From NCBI RefSeq assembly GCF_024807845.1, contig NZ_JANUEQ010000011.1:62001-126000 (forward strand): a stretch of DNA of 64,000 nucleotides, written 5' to 3'. The position numbers were made by a program, and so were the translations under genes. The notes beneath the pieces are model-generated. The model was not told the DNA's origin and searched no databases. It saw nothing but the letters and a program-made list of their open reading frames with translations. Positions 39,744 to 51,900 of the stretch are shown here, piece by piece; positions within the stretch are counted from its first letter, which is position 1, and every line of letters starts with the position of its first letter. This DNA comes from Klebsiella sp. BIGb0407. Its GTDB lineage: Bacteria; Pseudomonadota; Gammaproteobacteria; Enterobacterales; Enterobacteriaceae.

Positions 39744-40904
39744 ATGACGCGTAAACAGGCAACGATAGCAGTACGCAGCGGTTTAAATGACGACGAACAA
39801 TATGGCTGTGTAGTTCCTCCTATCCATCTCTCCAGTACTTATAACTTCACCGGTTTTAATGAACCACGCGCTCATGACTATTCACGTCGTGGTAACCCGA
39901 CCAGGGATGTCACTCAGCGTGCTTTAGCCGAGCTGGAAGGTGGCGTCGGTGCGGTACTGACCAATACCGGCATGTCAGCCATTCACTTAGTTACGACAGT
40001 ATTCCTGAAGCCTGGCGACCTGCTGGTGGCTCCTCATGACTGCTATGGTGGCAGCTACCGTTTATTTGATAGCCTGGCAAAACGCGGCGCGTATCGTGTG
40101 CTGTTTGTCGATCAGGATGATGAGCAGGCACTACAGGCGGCTCTGGCAGAAAAACCGAAACTGGTGTGGATAGAAACGCCAAGCAATCCCTTGTTACGCG
40201 TAGTTGATATTACGAAAATTTGTGCCGCTGCACGTGAAGCAGGCGCCGTTAGCGTTGTCGATAACACCTTCCTGAGCCCGGCGCTACAGAACCCACTGGC
40301 ATTAGGGGCAGACCTGGTACTGCATTCCTGTACCAAGTACCTGAATGGTCACTCTGATGTGCTTGCGGGTGTCGTGATAGCTAAAGATCCGGAGCTAGTA
40401 ACGGAACTGGCCTGGTGGGCTAATAATATTGGTGTGACTAGCGGCGCTTTCGATAGCTATTTGCTATTACGTGGTTTACGCACCTTGTCACCACGTATGG
40501 AGGCCGCTCAGCGCAATGCTCAAGCGATTGTTGACTTTTTGGGACAACAACCGTTGGTGAAAAAGTTGTATCATCCTTCTTTGCCTGGAAACCAGGGTCA
40601 TGAAATCGCCGCGCGCCAGCAAAAAGGCTTTGGTGCGATGCTGAGTTTCGAACTGGATGGTGATGAGCAAACGCTACGTCGTTTTCTGAGTAGCCTGACG
40701 CTATTTACCCTGGCGGAATCGCTGGGCGGTGTGGAAAGTTTAATTTCCCACGCAGCGACCATGACACATGCGGGAATGGCACCAGAGGCGCGTGCCGCCG
40801 CAGGTATTTCTGAGACGCTATTACGTATTTCAACCGGGATTGAAGATAGCGAAGATTTAATTGCCGATCTGGAAAATGCTTTTCGGATCGCTGCTGAGGG
40901 GTAA
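39744..40904 (+). CDS. metB: cystathionine gamma-synthase
   Basis: 386 residues, equal to E. coli MetB. PLP enzyme of the Cys/Met metabolism family: YSRRGNPTRDV, the LTNTGMSAIHLV helix cap, DNTFLSPALQNPLALGADLV and the Schiff-base lysine in HSCTKYLNGHSD. It joins O-succinylhomoserine and cysteine to cystathionine. It begins the metBL operon, with only 2 bp to metL, under MetJ control. Confidence 0.98.
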   Translation: MTRKQATIAVRSGLNDDEQYGCVVPPIHLSSTYNFTGFNEPRAHDYSRRGNPTRDVTQRALAELEGGVGAVLTNTGMSAIHLVTTVFLKPGDLLVAPHDCYGGSYRLFDSLAKRGAYRVLFVDQDDEQALQAALAEKPKLVWIETPSNPLLRVVDITKICAAAREAGAVSVVDNTFLSPALQNPLALGADLVLHSCTKYLNGHSDVLAGVVIAKDPELVTELAWWANNIGVTSGAFDSYLLLRGLRTLSPRMEAAQRNAQAIVDFLGQQPLVKKLYHPSLPGNQGHEIAARQQKGFGAMLSFELDGDEQTLRRFLSSLTLFTLAESLGGVESLISHAATMTHAGMAPEARAAAGISETLLRISTGIEDSEDLIADLENAFRIAAEG

Positions 40905-40906
40905 GC

Positions 40907-43339
40907 ATGAGTGTTTCAGCACCAGCAGGGGCGCCAGTTCGTCAACTGCATAAGTTTGGTGGTAGTAGTCTGGCTGATGTGAAATGTTACCTGCGTGTCG
41001 CAGGTATTATGAATGAGTATTCAAGGCCAGGTGACTTGATGGTGGTTTCCGCCGCCGGAAGTACCACTAACCAGTTGATTAATTGGCTTAAGCTGAGTCA
41101 GAGCGATCGCCTGTCTGCGCATCAAACGCAGCAAGCATTACGCCGCTATCAGAGTGAACTTATCACGGATGCTTTGCCTCCAGAGCAAGCAGAGGCGTTA
41201 CTGAGCGAGCTTATTCATGATCTTGAACACCTTGCTGGGTTGCTGGACACAGAGATAACTGAAGCTGTTTATGCTGAGGTAGTCGGTCACGGTGAAATTT
41301 GGTCAGCACGCCTGATGTCTGCGGTACTTAACTTGCAGAACATCGATGCAGTCTGGGTAGACTCTCGCCACTTTTTACGTGCGGAACGCGCCGCTCAGCC
41401 TCAGGTTGATGAGGCGCGATCTCGCCCGTTACTGCAAAATATTCTGGTACAGCATCCGCATAAACGTTTTGTCGTCACCGGATTTATTTGCCGTAATGAG
41501 GCCGGAGAAACGGTATTACTGGGTCGCAATGGTTCCGACTACTCTGCAACACAAGTCGGGGCGCTGGCCGGTGTTTCACGCGTTACCATCTGGAGTGATG
41601 TGGCGGGCGTCTACAGCGCCGATCCCCGCAAAGTGAAAGATGCCTGTCTGTTACCTCTGTTGAGACTGGATGAAGCCAGTGAACTGGCGCGCCTTGCGGC
41701 ACCGGTACTACATACCCGTACCTTACAGCCAGTATCAGGCAGTGATATCGATCTGCAGCTGCGCTGTAGTTATTCTCCGGAACAAGGTTCAACCCGCATT
41801 GAGCGAGTGCTGGCGTCCGGAACCGGGGCGCGCATTGTTACCAGCCATGATGACGTGTGTCTGATAGAGCTTGAGCTTCCGAGCCAGCAGGACTTCAAAG
41901 CGCTGAAAAAAGAGCTGGGGCAGATCCTTGACCGTCATCAGATCCGCCCTCTGGCCGTTGGATCACACCCCGATCGCAACTTGCTGCAATTCTGTTATAC
42001 CAGTGAATTAGTTCAAAGTGCATTACAAGTGCTTGAAAACTCCGGTTTACCGGGTAAGTTCCACCTGCGTGCCGGACTGGCGCTGGTGGCGATTGTAGGA
42101 GCCGGGGTTTGTCGTAATCCACTGCACAGTCATAGGTTCTGGCAGCAGTTAAAAGACCAGCCGGTTGAGTTTACCTGGCAGTCAGAAGATGGCATTAGTC
42201 TGGTTGCGGTATTACGTACCGGTCCAACTGAAAACTTGATTCAAGGTCTGCATACTTCGTTATTCCATGCGGAGAAACGTATCGGACTAGTGTTATTTGG
42301 CAAAGGCAATATCGGCTCGCGCTGGCTGGAGCTTTTTGCCCGTGAGCAGAAGACGCTTTCTGCCCGTACCGGGTTTGAATATGTTCTGGCGGGTGTTGTC
42401 GATAGCCGTCGCAGCTTGCTCAATGCGCAGGGGCTGGATGCCAGCCGTGCCCTGGCCTTTTTCAATGATGAAGCGACTGAACTTGATGAAGAGTCACTTT
42501 TCCTGTGGATGCGTGCACATCCTTTTGATGATTTAGTGGTGCTGGATGTTACCGCGAGTGAGCAACTGGCCGGTCAGTATCTGGATTTTGCCAGCCATGG
42601 TTTTCACGTCATCAGTGCCAATAAACTAGCCGGTGCCGGAAACGGTAACCAGTATCGCCAGATTCGTGATGCCTTTGAAAAAACCGGGCGTCACTGGCTG
42701 TATAACGCCACCGTAGGTGCAGGGTTACCGGTTAACTATACGGTACGCGACTTACGCGATAGCGGTGATTCAATTCTGTCTATCAGCGGTATCTTCTCTG
42801 GCACATTGTCGTGGTTGTTCTTGCAGTTTGACGGTACGGTTCCCTTTACCGAATTAGTCGAGCAGGCCTGGCAGCAGGGGCTGACGGAACCCGATCCGCG
42901 CGTTGATTTATCCGGTAAGGATGTGATGCGTAAACTGGTTATTCTGGCGCGTGAAGCAGGTTACGATATCGAGCCGGATCAGGTTCGCGTAGAGTCCCTG
43001 GTTCCAGCCGGCGGTGAAGATGATTCCGTTGACAACTTTTTTGAAAACGGTGATGAGCTGAATGAGCAGATGGTACAGCGCTTTGAGGCGGCACAGGAGC
43101 TCGGTTTAGTTCTGCGTTATGTCGCTCGTTTTGACGCTAATGGTAAAGCACGAGTGGGTGTAGAAGCCGTTCGCGCCGAACACCCGCTGGCTGCCCTTTT
43201 ACCTTGTGATAACGTCTTTGCGATTGAAAGCCGCTGGTATCGTGATAACCCTCTGGTTATCCGCGGTCCGGGTGCGGGTCGTGATGTTACCGCCGGGGCG
43301 ATTCAGTCAGACTTAAATCGTCTGGCACAGTTACTGTAG
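40907..43339 (+). CDS. metL: bifunctional aspartokinase II / homoserine dehydrogenase II
   Basis: 810 residues, equal to E. coli MetL. The N-terminal aspartokinase (about 1-300) has KFGGSSLADVKCYLRVAGIM and LGRNGSDYSATQVGALAG. A central degenerate ACT region (about 310-455) is followed by the homoserine dehydrogenase (about 460-810) with LFGKGNIGSRWLELF and ISANKLAGAGNGNQYRQIRD. It catalyses steps one and three from aspartate towards methionine; unlike ThrA it is regulated mainly by transcription. It is co-transcribed with metB. Confidence 0.98.
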   Translation: MSVSAPAGAPVRQLHKFGGSSLADVKCYLRVAGIMNEYSRPGDLMVVSAAGSTTNQLINWLKLSQSDRLSAHQTQQALRRYQSELITDALPPEQAEALLSELIHDLEHLAGLLDTEITEAVYAEVVGHGEIWSARLMSAVLNLQNIDAVWVDSRHFLRAERAAQPQVDEARSRPLLQNILVQHPHKRFVVTGFICRNEAGETVLLGRNGSDYSATQVGALAGVSRVTIWSDVAGVYSADPRKVKDACLLPLLRLDEASELARLAAPVLHTRTLQPVSGSDIDLQLRCSYSPEQGSTRIERVLASGTGARIVTSHDDVCLIELELPSQQDFKALKKELGQILDRHQIRPLAVGSHPDRNLLQFCYTSELVQSALQVLENSGLPGKFHLRAGLALVAIVGAGVCRNPLHSHRFWQQLKDQPVEFTWQSEDGISLVAVLRTGPTENLIQGLHTSLFHAEKRIGLVLFGKGNIGSRWLELFAREQKTLSARTGFEYVLAGVVDSRRSLLNAQGLDASRALAFFNDEATELDEESLFLWMRAHPFDDLVVLDVTASEQLAGQYLDFASHGFHVISANKLAGAGNGNQYRQIRDAFEKTGRHWLYNATVGAGLPVNYTVRDLRDSGDSILSISGIFSGTLSWLFLQFDGTVPFTELVEQAWQQGLTEPDPRVDLSGKDVMRKLVILAREAGYDIEPDQVRVESLVPAGGEDDSVDNFFENGDELNEQMVQRFEAAQELGLVLRYVARFDANGKARVGVEAVRAEHPLAALLPCDNVFAIESRWYRDNPLVIRGPGAGRDVTAGAIQSDLNRLAQLL

Positions 43340-43344
43340 TCTTC

Positions 43345-43368
43345 TCCCCTCCAGGTCTTTGGAGGGGA
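43345..43368 (+). terminator. metBL terminator candidate
   Basis: TCCCCTCC and GGAGGGGA form an 8-bp stem just past the metL stop, followed by the pyrimidine-rich TCTCTTCT rather than a pure T-run. Confidence 0.65.
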
Positions 43369-43488
43369 TCTCTTCTGCGCTATTCATTCAAACACCTCTC
43401 ACTATCGTGAAGAAATTTCATTCAGCATGAGAATTAATCAAAACCTATAACCATATTTTTGTTGACGATTAAGCGCTTTTACGTCATC

Positions 43489-43520
43489 TTCTATCTAGAC
43501 GTCTAAACGTCTGGATAGCA
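43489..43520. promoter_or_regulatory. MetJ box array upstream of metF
   Basis: AGACGTCT (43497-43504, perfect consensus) and AAACGTCT (43505-43512, 7 of 8) are flanked by weaker units TTCTATCT and GGATAGCA. The array ends 44 bp before the metF ATG. Confidence 0.88.
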
Positions 43521-43555
43521 ATAAATACAACATACGATAATGATGCGATTGATGA

Positions 43556-44455
<900 letters not shown>

Positions 44456-44480
44456 TCATTTGGATAACTGAAAGAATTTA

Positions 44481-44509
44481 AAAAGGGAAAAGCGCCGCTT
44501 TTCCCTTTT
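44481..44509 (+). terminator. metF terminator
   Basis: A perfect 13-bp stem AAAAGGGAAAAGC / GCTTTTCCCTTTT with loop GCC. The A and T ends make it usable in both directions. Confidence 0.92.
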
Positions 44510-44523
44510 GTCGTTAAATCAAA

Positions 44524-44547
44524 ACCCCGCTGATTGATCAGCGGGGT
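44524..44547 (-). terminator. ppc terminator
   Basis: ACCCCGCTGAT and ATCAGCGGGGT form an 11-bp perfect stem with a 2-base apex. On the - strand it is followed by TTTTGATTT. Confidence 0.9.
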
Positions 44548-44558
44548 CTCAGCAGAAA

Positions 44559-47210
44559 TTAACCTGTATTACGCATACCTGCAGCCACGCCCGCGATGGT
44601 GACCATAATGGCCTGCTCTACGCGAGGATCAACCTCTTCGCCACGTTCTTCCGTTTGGCGTGAACGATACAACAGTTCCGCCTGAAGGACGTTAAGTGGG
44701 TCAGTGTAGATATTACGCAGGGTAATAGACTCCGCAATCCAGGGTAAGTCCGCCATCAGATGTGAATCGTTAGCGATATCCAGCACCACTTTGATATCCG
44801 CAGAGAGCTGGTCACGCAGTTGCTGGCCCAGACTCCACAGCTCTTTTTTCACCAGGCGCTGGTCATAGTATTCCGCCAGCCACAGGTCCGCTTTAGCAAA
44901 GACCATCTCCAGCATACCTAAACGGGTTGAGAAGAACGGCCAGTCGCGGCACATCGCTTCAAGCTGGTCTTGCTTACCGTCTTCTATCACTTTTTGCAGC
45001 GCGGCACCGGCACCCAGCCAGGCTGGAAGCATCAGACGGTTTTGCGTCCAGGCGAAAATCCATGGAATGGCGCGTAATGACTCTACACCACCGTTTGGAC
45101 GGCGTTTTGCCGGACGTGAGCCTAATGGCAGTTTGCCCAGCTCCAGCTCTGGTGTTGCTGAGCGGAAGTAAGGGACAAAGTCTTTATGTTCGCGAATATA
45201 ACCGCGGTACATTTCACAAGAGACATCAGACAACTGTTCCATAATATGGATCCAGTCTTGCTTCGGCTCTGGTGGTGGCAGCAGGTTAGCTTCCAGAATA
45301 GCACTGGTATAAAGCGTCAGGCTGCTAATGGTGATTTCCGGCAGACCGTATTTAAAGCGGATCATCTCGCCTTGCTCAGTCACGCGCAGGCCGCCTTTCA
45401 GGCTTCCTGGTGGTTGAGAGAGCAGGGCTGCATGAGCAGGTGCGCCGCCGCGACCAATCGAACCGCCACGACCGTGGAACAGGGTCAGTGCGATACCGGC
45501 TTTTTCACAGGTTTTAATCAGTGCGTCCTGGGCTTCGTATTGCGCCCATGAGGCTGCCATTACGCCAGCATCTTTCGCGGAGTCAGAATAGCCAATCATG
45601 ACCATCTGTTTGCCCTGAATAAAGCCACGATACCAGTCGATGCTCAGGAGCTGAGTCATAACGTCATCGGCATTATTCAAGTCATCGAGAGTTTCGAACA
45701 GCGGGGCAACAGGCAGAGCAAAGGTGCAGCCTGCTTCTTTCAGCAACAGGTGAACGGCCAGAACGTCAGATGGCGTTTTAGCCATAGAGATAACGTAGGC
45801 GGCAATCGAACCCTGTGGTGCTTCTGCTACCACTTTACAGGTATCAAGGACTTCTTTGGTATCTGCGGTCGGTTCCCACTGGCGTGGCAGTAATGGACGC
45901 TTAGAATTCAGCTCGCGGATCAGGAAGGCTTGTTTATCCGCTTCTGACCAGCTCTCATAGTCACCAATACCGAGATAGCGCGTCATTTCGCCTAAGGCTT
46001 CGGTATGACGGGTGCTTTCCTGACGGATATCGATACGGACCAATGGAACGCCAAAGCATTTTACCCGACGTAAGGTATCAAGCAGCTGGCCGTTGGCAAT
46101 AATGCCCATGCCACAAGCTTGCAGCGATTGATAACAGGCATACAGTGGATCCCACAGCTGCTCGTTATTGGTTAGCAGACCTTGTGGTTTAGGCAGACGC
46201 TGACCTTTAAGGCGTGCTTCCAGCCAGGCTTGGGTCGCGGTTAATTGCTGACGCAGGCCTTTCATGATGTAGCGATAAGGTTCCTGACCTGCATCTGCTC
46301 CGGCAAGGGCGCTGAGTTCAGGGGTACATTCCACCATCGACAGCTCAGAGATCAGTACCTGAATATCACGCAGGAACAGGTCTGTTGCCTTCCAGCGGCT
46401 GAGTAACAGAACATGACGCGTAATATCTGCGGTTACGTTCGGGTTACCATCACGGTCACCGCCCATCCAGGAGGTAAAGCGTACTGGTACGAAGTCTACC
46501 GGGAGTTTGTAACCTAATTGCTCTTCAATCTGCTCATTCAGCTCACGAAGGTAGTTTGGTACCCCTTCCCACAGGCTGTTTTCTACTACCGCAAAGCCCC
46601 ATTTTGCTTCATCAACCGGGGAAGGGCGTTGCTTACGAATTTCATCGGTATGCCAGGCTTGTGCTACCAGCTGGCGCAGACGACGCATAATCTGGTTACG
46701 CTCGTAATCGGCGATATCACTGTGGTCGAGCTGCTTCAGGCAGCTATTCACTTCGACCAGTTTATGAATCAGCGTACGGCGGGTAATTTCGGTCGGGTGG
46801 GCTGTCAGAACCAGTTCCAGCGACAGAGACTCCACGGCCTCTTTCAGAGCAGCTTCACTGATATTTGGCTGCTCTTTTAATTTTTTCAGTGTGTTAGAAA
46901 TAACTTCAGGGCTACCGGCAGCTTCGCCATTGGCAGAAATGCTGTGATATTGCTCTGCGGTGTTGGCCAGATTCAAAAATTGACTGAAGGCACGGGCAAC
47001 GGGTAACAGTTCATCATTAGAGAGATTCTGCAACGTTGTCAGCAATTCCTGCCGATTTGCCTCATTACCTGCACGGGAGGATTTAGATAACTTTCGGATA
47101 GTCTCCACGCGATCGAGAATATTTTCCCCCAGCGTGTCTTTAATGGTATCTCCGAGCAGCGTACCGAGCATACTGACATTACTTCGCAAAGCAGAATAAC
47201 GTTCGTTCAT
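44559..47210 (-). CDS. ppc: phosphoenolpyruvate carboxylase
   Basis: 883 residues from ATG 47210, equal to E. coli Ppc; the frame to 47225 adds five residues without support. The catalytic histidine segment [17 protein letters not shown], the [11 protein letters not shown] loop, [10 protein letters not shown] and [16 protein letters not shown] are all intact, as is the C-terminal AAGMRNTG. It carboxylates PEP to oxaloacetate, replenishing the citric acid cycle and so the aspartate and arginine families encoded on either side. Confidence 0.98.
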   Translation of the reverse strand: MNERYSALRSNVSMLGTLLGDTIKDTLGENILDRVETIRKLSKSSRAGNEANRQELLTTLQNLSNDELLPVARAFSQFLNLANTAEQYHSISANGEAAGSPEVISNTLKKLKEQPNISEAALKEAVESLSLELVLTAHPTEITRRTLIHKLVEVNSCLKQLDHSDIADYERNQIMRRLRQLVAQAWHTDEIRKQRPSPVDEAKWGFAVVENSLWEGVPNYLRELNEQIEEQLGYKLPVDFVPVRFTSWMGGDRDGNPNVTADITRHVLLLSRWKATDLFLRDIQVLISELSMVECTPELSALAGADAGQEPYRYIMKGLRQQLTATQAWLEARLKGQRLPKPQGLLTNNEQLWDPLYACYQSLQACGMGIIANGQLLDTLRRVKCFGVPLVRIDIRQESTRHTEALGEMTRYLGIGDYESWSEADKQAFLIRELNSKRPLLPRQWEPTADTKEVLDTCKVVAEAPQGSIAAYVISMAKTPSDVLAVHLLLKEAGCTFALPVAPLFETLDDLNNADDVMTQLLSIDWYRGFIQGKQMVMIGYSDSAKDAGVMAASWAQYEAQDALIKTCEKAGIALTLFHGRGGSIGRGGAPAHAALLSQPPGSLKGGLRVTEQGEMIRFKYGLPEITISSLTLYTSAILEANLLPPPEPKQDWIHIMEQLSDVSCEMYRGYIREHKDFVPYFRSATPELELGKLPLGSRPAKRRPNGGVESLRAIPWIFAWTQNRLMLPAWLGAGAALQKVIEDGKQDQLEAMCRDWPFFSTRLGMLEMVFAKADLWLAEYYDQRLVKKELWSLGQQLRDQLSADIKVVLDIANDSHLMADLPWIAESITLRNIYTDPLNVLQAELLYRSRQTEERGEEVDPRVEQAIMVTIAGVAAGMRNTG

Positions 47211-47446
47211 AAGATCCAGACCCAATCTCTATTATGTAACCTAATTTCACCCGTAAAGGTTCAACACCGCCTTTTATAAAGCCACGTCACAACTCTTTCG
47301 TCAATTACTACGAAATCGTTTCAGCAAACGAAAAAATGGCTTTAATACATGAAATTTAATTACGGAGTAAGTGTATAAGTAATTCTTATTAAAATAGCCC
47401 CAAAACCAGAAGAAAAGGAGGGTAAATCTCCTTTTCACCCTATTTA

Positions 47447-48598
47447 CTAGTGCCAACAAAAATGATGAACAACTTGAGAAATTAGTTCACGCGTTGGCTT
47501 GATAAAGCGTGTTTCAAGGTATTCATCGGGCTGATGAGCCTGATTAATCGAACCCGGGCCTAACACTAGTGTCGGGCAAAGAGTCTGAATAAAAGGCGCT
47601 TCAGTACAATAATTAACCACTTCTGTTTCTGTGCCGAGAAGTTTTTCAATCACCTGTACCAGCTGGCTATCCTGCGGGCATTCATAGCCGGGAATCGGTG
47701 GATGCAACTCTGAAACCGTCAGGCGGCCAGGATAACGCAGACTGACCGGCTCTAAGGCTTCAACCAGCAACTCTTCCAGATTATTAAGCGACATGCCCGG
47801 TAACGGACGAATATCCATATGTAGCTCACAACAGGCACAGATACGGTTAGCAGCATCGCCCCCGCTGATATGACCGAGGTTAAGCGTCGGGTAAGGTACT
47901 GCGAAGGCGGCATAGTGGTAACGCTCTTTAAAGCTATCTCTCAGGCCCATGATCTGAGTAATCGCTTCATGCATCAGTTCGATAGCATTCACGCCCCGCG
48001 CCGGATCGCTGGAATGGCCAGACTGGCCAAGAATACGAATCGCGTTGGAGATATGCCCTTTGTGAGCGCGAACCGGTTGCAGAGAGGTTGGCTCGCCGAT
48101 AATCGCACAGTCCGGACGTATCTGAGTATTTTCAGAGAAGTAGCGCGCACCTGCCATGGTGGTTTCTTCATCAGCGGTCGCGAGAATATAGAGCGGTTTT
48201 TTCAGCTGCGTAATATCAACATCACGCAATGCATCGAGAATGAAGGCGAAAAAGCCTTTCATATCGGCAGTGCCCAGACCATAGAGCTTATTGTCATCTT
48301 CGGTTAAGGTGAAGGGGTCGCGCGTCCAGCGTCCGTCATCAAACGGCACGGTGTCGGTATGACCTGCCAGCAGCAAACCGCCTGCACCTTGGCCCGTACT
48401 GGCTAACATGTTGAATTTGTTGCGTGTACCCGGTACTGGCTGGATTTCGACATGAAAATTCAGGTCCCGAAACCAGCCTGCCAGTAAATTGATTAAAGAC
48501 TCATTACTCTGATCCAATGCGCTGTCGGTTGCGCTGATAGACGGGGTTGCGATCAAAGCGCGGTAAATCTCGATAAAAGGGGGTAATTTCATCTTCAC
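47447..48598 (-). CDS. argE: acetylornithine deacetylase
   Basis: 383 residues, equal to E. coli ArgE. M20 metallopeptidase family: metal ligands in [12 protein letters not shown] and [12 protein letters not shown], the catalytic glutamate pair in [11 protein letters not shown], and the final histidine of [15 protein letters not shown]. It releases ornithine from N-acetylornithine. It is transcribed away from argCBGH, sharing the operator region that carries ARG boxes. Confidence 0.98.
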   Translation of the reverse strand: MKMKLPPFIEIYRALIATPSISATDSALDQSNESLINLLAGWFRDLNFHVEIQPVPGTRNKFNMLASTGQGAGGLLLAGHTDTVPFDDGRWTRDPFTLTEDDNKLYGLGTADMKGFFAFILDALRDVDITQLKKPLYILATADEETTMAGARYFSENTQIRPDCAIIGEPTSLQPVRAHKGHISNAIRILGQSGHSSDPARGVNAIELMHEAITQIMGLRDSFKERYHYAAFAVPYPTLNLGHISGGDAANRICACCELHMDIRPLPGMSLNNLEELLVEALEPVSLRYPGRLTVSELHPPIPGYECPQDSQLVQVIEKLLGTETEVVNYCTEAPFIQTLCPTLVLGPGSINQAHQPDEYLETRFIKPTRELISQVVHHFCWH

Positions 48599-48620
48599 TG
48601 TTGACAGCCCTTAGGTTAGG

Positions 48621-48663
48621 ATAGTATCAATATTCATGCACTAATTATGAATAAAAATACATT
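48621..48663. promoter_or_regulatory. tandem ARG boxes (ArgR operator) in the argE/argC region
   Basis: Two 18-bp imperfect palindromes, around 48621-48638 (core CAATATTCATGC) and 48643-48660 (AATTATGAATAAAAATAC), match the ArgR consensus AATTGAATWWWWATTCANT in their half sites and have the usual short spacing. The arrangement is nearly the same as the E. coli argE-argCBH control region, where ArgR with arginine represses in both directions. Confidence 0.82.
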
Positions 48664-48781
48664 AGCGTTGAGCGTAAAGGAACCATTAATTGTTCCGGTG
48701 ACTACCACCACGCACGCAGACGTGGGTGAAAGCGCTAAGCTGGCACCCTAAACAGACGAACGAAGAAGGTGAACAGCCCTG

Positions 48782-49783
48782 ATGTTGAATACACTGATTG
48801 TTGGCGCAAGTGGTTATGCAGGCGTAGAACTTGTTACTTATCTGAATCGCCATCCTGATATCAACATAACCGCTTTAACAGTATCAGCGCAAAGTGCAGA
48901 TGCGGGAAAGTTAATCTCTGATTTGCATCCGCAACTCAAAGGTATTGTCGATATGCCGTTGCAGGCGATGTCAGACATCAGTGAATTCAGCAATGTTGAT
49001 GTCGTTTTTCTGGCAACCGCCCACGAAGTCAGCCATGACCTGGCACCGCAGTTTTTAGCTGCCGGATGCACGGTTATCGATCTGTCAGGCGCCTTCCGCG
49101 TGAACGACGGTGAGTTCTATCAGCGCTACTACGGTTTTACCCATCAGCATAGTGATTTGCTGGAACAGGCGGTATACGGCCTGGCAGAGTGGCAGCATGA
49201 TGAAATTAAAACCGCTCAGCTGATTGCCGTTCCGGGCTGTTATCCGACAGCGTCTCAGCTAGCGCTGAAGCCACTGATAAACGCCGATTTGTTAGATCTC
49301 ACCCAGTGGCCGGTTATTAATGCCACCAGCGGTGTCAGTGGTGCCGGACGTAAAGCGGCAATATCTAACAGCTTCTGCGAAGTGAGCTTACAGCCTTACG
49401 GTATTTTCAATCACCGTCATCACCCTGAAATTGCCACCCATTTAGGCACCTCCGTTATCTTTACTCCACACCTGGGCAATTTCCCGCGTGGCATTCTGGC
49501 GACCATCACCGCTCGTCTGAAACCTGGAGTCACGGGCGCGCAAGTCGCTGAGGCATTTAAACAGGCCTATGATGACAAACCTTTAGTTCGCTTATATGAC
49601 AAAGGGGTTCCGGCTCTGAAAAATGTCGTTGGTTTACCTTTCTGCGATATTGGGTTTGCCGTTCAGGATGAGCATGTCATTATCGTCGCGACTGAGGATA
49701 ACCTGTTAAAAGGTGCCGCATCGCAGGCAGTACAATGTTTAAACATTCGTTTTGGCTTTGCTGAAACACAATCCCTTATTTAA
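48782..49783 (+). CDS. argC: N-acetyl-gamma-glutamyl-phosphate reductase
   Basis: 333 residues (334 in E. coli). The Rossmann start [20 protein letters not shown] binds NADPH; the catalytic cysteine is in VPGCYPTA, and the active-site histidine region [12 protein letters not shown] is present. It makes N-acetylglutamate semialdehyde. It is the first gene of argCBGH, with argB 16 bp downstream. Confidence 0.98.
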   Translation: MLNTLIVGASGYAGVELVTYLNRHPDINITALTVSAQSADAGKLISDLHPQLKGIVDMPLQAMSDISEFSNVDVVFLATAHEVSHDLAPQFLAAGCTVIDLSGAFRVNDGEFYQRYYGFTHQHSDLLEQAVYGLAEWQHDEIKTAQLIAVPGCYPTASQLALKPLINADLLDLTQWPVINATSGVSGAGRKAAISNSFCEVSLQPYGIFNHRHHPEIATHLGTSVIFTPHLGNFPRGILATITARLKPGVTGAQVAEAFKQAYDDKPLVRLYDKGVPALKNVVGLPFCDIGFAVQDEHVIIVATEDNLLKGAASQAVQCLNIRFGFAETQSLI

Positions 49784-49799
49784 CCGTCAGTTGGGTAAA

Positions 49800-50576
49800 A
49801 TGATGAATCCTTTAATTATCAAGCTAGGTGGCGTGTTACTGGATAGCGAAGAGGCGTTAGATCGTCTGTTCACTGCCTTGATGACTTACCGTCAGTCTCA
49901 TCAACGGCCACTGGTCATCGTTCATGGCGGCGGTTGCCTGGTCGATGAGCTGATGAAAAAGCTGTCATTACCGGTTGAGAAAAAAAATGGTCTGCGTGTC
50001 ACACCCGCAGATCAAATTGATATCATTACCGGCGCACTGGCGGGTACGGCGAATAAAACGCTGCTGGCCTGGGCGAAGAAATTTAGCCTTAACGGTGTCG
50101 GCTTATGCCTCGGTGATGGTGACAGCGTCAGTGTCACTCAGCTGGATGAGTCCTTAGGCCATGTCGGTCTGGCAAGCCCGGGTTCACCGAAGCTGATTCA
50201 GGCGCTGCTGGCGAGCGATTTCCTGCCTATCGTTAGCTCAATAGGTGTGACCGCTGAAGGCGAATTAATGAACGTGAATGCTGACCAGGCTGCGACAGCG
50301 TTAGCTGCTACCCTGGGGGCTGATTTAATCTTGCTGTCAGATGTCAGTGGCATCCTGGATGGTAAAGGGCAGCGTATCGCCGAGATGACGGCAGAAAAAG
50401 CCGAACAACTTATTCAACAGGGTATTATTACTGACGGTATGATTGTTAAAGTGCATGCGGCTCTCGATGCAGCACGTACTTTGCAGCGCCCTGTGGATAT
50501 TGCATCCTGGCGTCACGCAGAACAACTCCCTGCTTTATTCAACGGTGTAGCCATTGGCACCCGGATTCTGGCATAG
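49800..50576 (+). CDS. argB: acetylglutamate kinase
   Basis: 258 residues from ATG 49800 ([20 protein letters not shown]), equal to E. coli ArgB; the open frame back to 49752 overlaps argC and is not needed. Amino-acid kinase fold with [18 protein letters not shown] and the [13 protein letters not shown] segment. It phosphorylates N-acetylglutamate, the second step of ornithine synthesis. Confidence 0.97.
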   Translation: MMNPLIIKLGGVLLDSEEALDRLFTALMTYRQSHQRPLVIVHGGGCLVDELMKKLSLPVEKKNGLRVTPADQIDIITGALAGTANKTLLAWAKKFSLNGVGLCLGDGDSVSVTQLDESLGHVGLASPGSPKLIQALLASDFLPIVSSIGVTAEGELMNVNADQAATALAATLGADLILLSDVSGILDGKGQRIAEMTAEKAEQLIQQGIITDGMIVKVHAALDAARTLQRPVDIASWRHAEQLPALFNGVAIGTRILA

Positions 50577-50606
50577 ACAAAGAAAAGATTTAACAAGGAA
50601 AACATA

Positions 50607-51827
50607 ATGCAAAATCACGGCATCAAAAAAATTGTTCTCGCGTACTCAGGCGGTCTTGATACTTCGGCGATCATTCCATGGCTGAAAGAGAATTATGGCG
50701 ATTGTGAAGTCGTCGCCTGTGTAGTGGATATCGGCCAGGATCGTGAAGACCTGAAAGGCGTTGAGCAGAAAGCTCTGCGTTCAGGTGCCAGCGAATGTTA
50801 TGTCGTCGATGCCCGTGAAGAGTTCATCAGTGATTATGTTTACCCGGTACTGCAGACCGGCGCGCTGTATGAAGGTAGCTACCTGCTGGGTACCTCAATG
50901 GCACGTCCATTGATTGCTAAAGCGCTGGTTGATGTTGCCAAAAAAGTCGGCGCAGATGCGCTGTGCCACGGTGCGACCGGTAAAGGAAATGACCAGGTTC
51001 GTTTCGAATCCACCTGGGCGGCACTGGCTCCACACCTGAAAGTGGTTGCACCATGGCGTGAGTGGGATCTGCGTTCTCGTGAAGCGCTGCTGGATTATCT
51101 GAAAGAGCGCGATATTCCAACTACCGCTTCACTGGAAAAAATCTACAGCCGTGATGAGAATGCGTGGCATATCTCTACCGAAGGTGGCGTGCTGGAAAGC
51201 CCATGGAACGCACCGAACAAAGATTGCTGGGTTTGGACCGTAGATCCGCAGGAAGCACCAGACCAGGCTGAACAAGTGACTGTTTCTGTGAAGCAGGGCA
51301 AAGTGGTTGCCGTTAACGGCGAAGCAATGAGCCCATTCAAGTGCCTGGAAACCCTGAACGTGATTGGTGCTAAACATGGTATCGGCCGTATCGATATCGT
51401 TGAAAACCGTCTGGTGGGCATTAAGTCCCGTGGTTGCTATGAAACTCCAGGGGGCACCATCATCATGGCGGCCCTGCGTGGCGTTGAGCAGCTGGTTCTC
51501 GATCGCGACTCGTTCAAATGGCGTGAGCAGCTGGGCCTGGAAATGGCTTATGTGGTTTACGACGGTCGCTGGTTTGCACCACTGCGTAAATCTTTGCAGG
51601 CCTCTGCCGAGTCTCTGGCTGAAGAAGTGAACGGTGAAGTGGTTCTGCAGCTTTACAAAGGCCAGGTGACTGCGATTCAGAAAAAATCGCCAAACAGCCT
51701 GTACAGCGAAGAGTTCGCAACCTTTGGCGAAGATGAAGTTTACGATCACAGCCATGCGGGTGGCTTTATCCGTCTGTTCTCTCTCTCTTCACGTATCCGT
51801 GCATTGAACGAACTGAAAAATAAGTAA
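50607..51827 (+). CDS. argG: argininosuccinate synthase, short (about 400-residue) form
   Basis: 406 residues. ATP pyrophosphatase loop [15 protein letters not shown] near the N-terminus, then [14 protein letters not shown] and [17 protein letters not shown]. coli and Salmonella have a longer ArgG (about 447 residues) encoded far from the other arg genes; this one is the shorter type and sits inside argECBGH, as in Yersinia, Serratia and Vibrio. It ligates citrulline and aspartate. SD AAGGA precedes ATG. A hairpin separates it from argH. Confidence 0.97.
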   Translation: MQNHGIKKIVLAYSGGLDTSAIIPWLKENYGDCEVVACVVDIGQDREDLKGVEQKALRSGASECYVVDAREEFISDYVYPVLQTGALYEGSYLLGTSMARPLIAKALVDVAKKVGADALCHGATGKGNDQVRFESTWAALAPHLKVVAPWREWDLRSREALLDYLKERDIPTTASLEKIYSRDENAWHISTEGGVLESPWNAPNKDCWVWTVDPQEAPDQAEQVTVSVKQGKVVAVNGEAMSPFKCLETLNVIGAKHGIGRIDIVENRLVGIKSRGCYETPGGTIIMAALRGVEQLVLDRDSFKWREQLGLEMAYVVYDGRWFAPLRKSLQASAESLAEEVNGEVVLQLYKGQVTAIQKKSPNSLYSEEFATFGEDEVYDHSHAGGFIRLFSLSSRIRALNELKNK

Positions 51828-51838
51828 GAGTTGAAATG

Positions 51839-51859
51839 GGGGAGCATTAGTCGCTCCCC
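51839..51859 (+). other. intercistronic hairpin between argG and argH
   Basis: GGGGAGC and GCTCCCC form a 7-bp GC-rich stem with a 7-base loop 11 bases past the argG stop, followed by GCTTTAAAAG. The T-run is too short for efficient termination; it may set the argG:argH ratio by attenuation or mRNA protection. Confidence 0.6.
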
Positions 51860-51900
51860 GCTTTAAAAGTCACAATAAAAATGAATAACGGAGCATGACT

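Noticed and set aside
51129-51755. 208-codon - strand frame opposite argG
   Set aside because: Its length reflects the codon bias of argG on the other strand; there is no Shine-Dalgarno and no recognisable motif.
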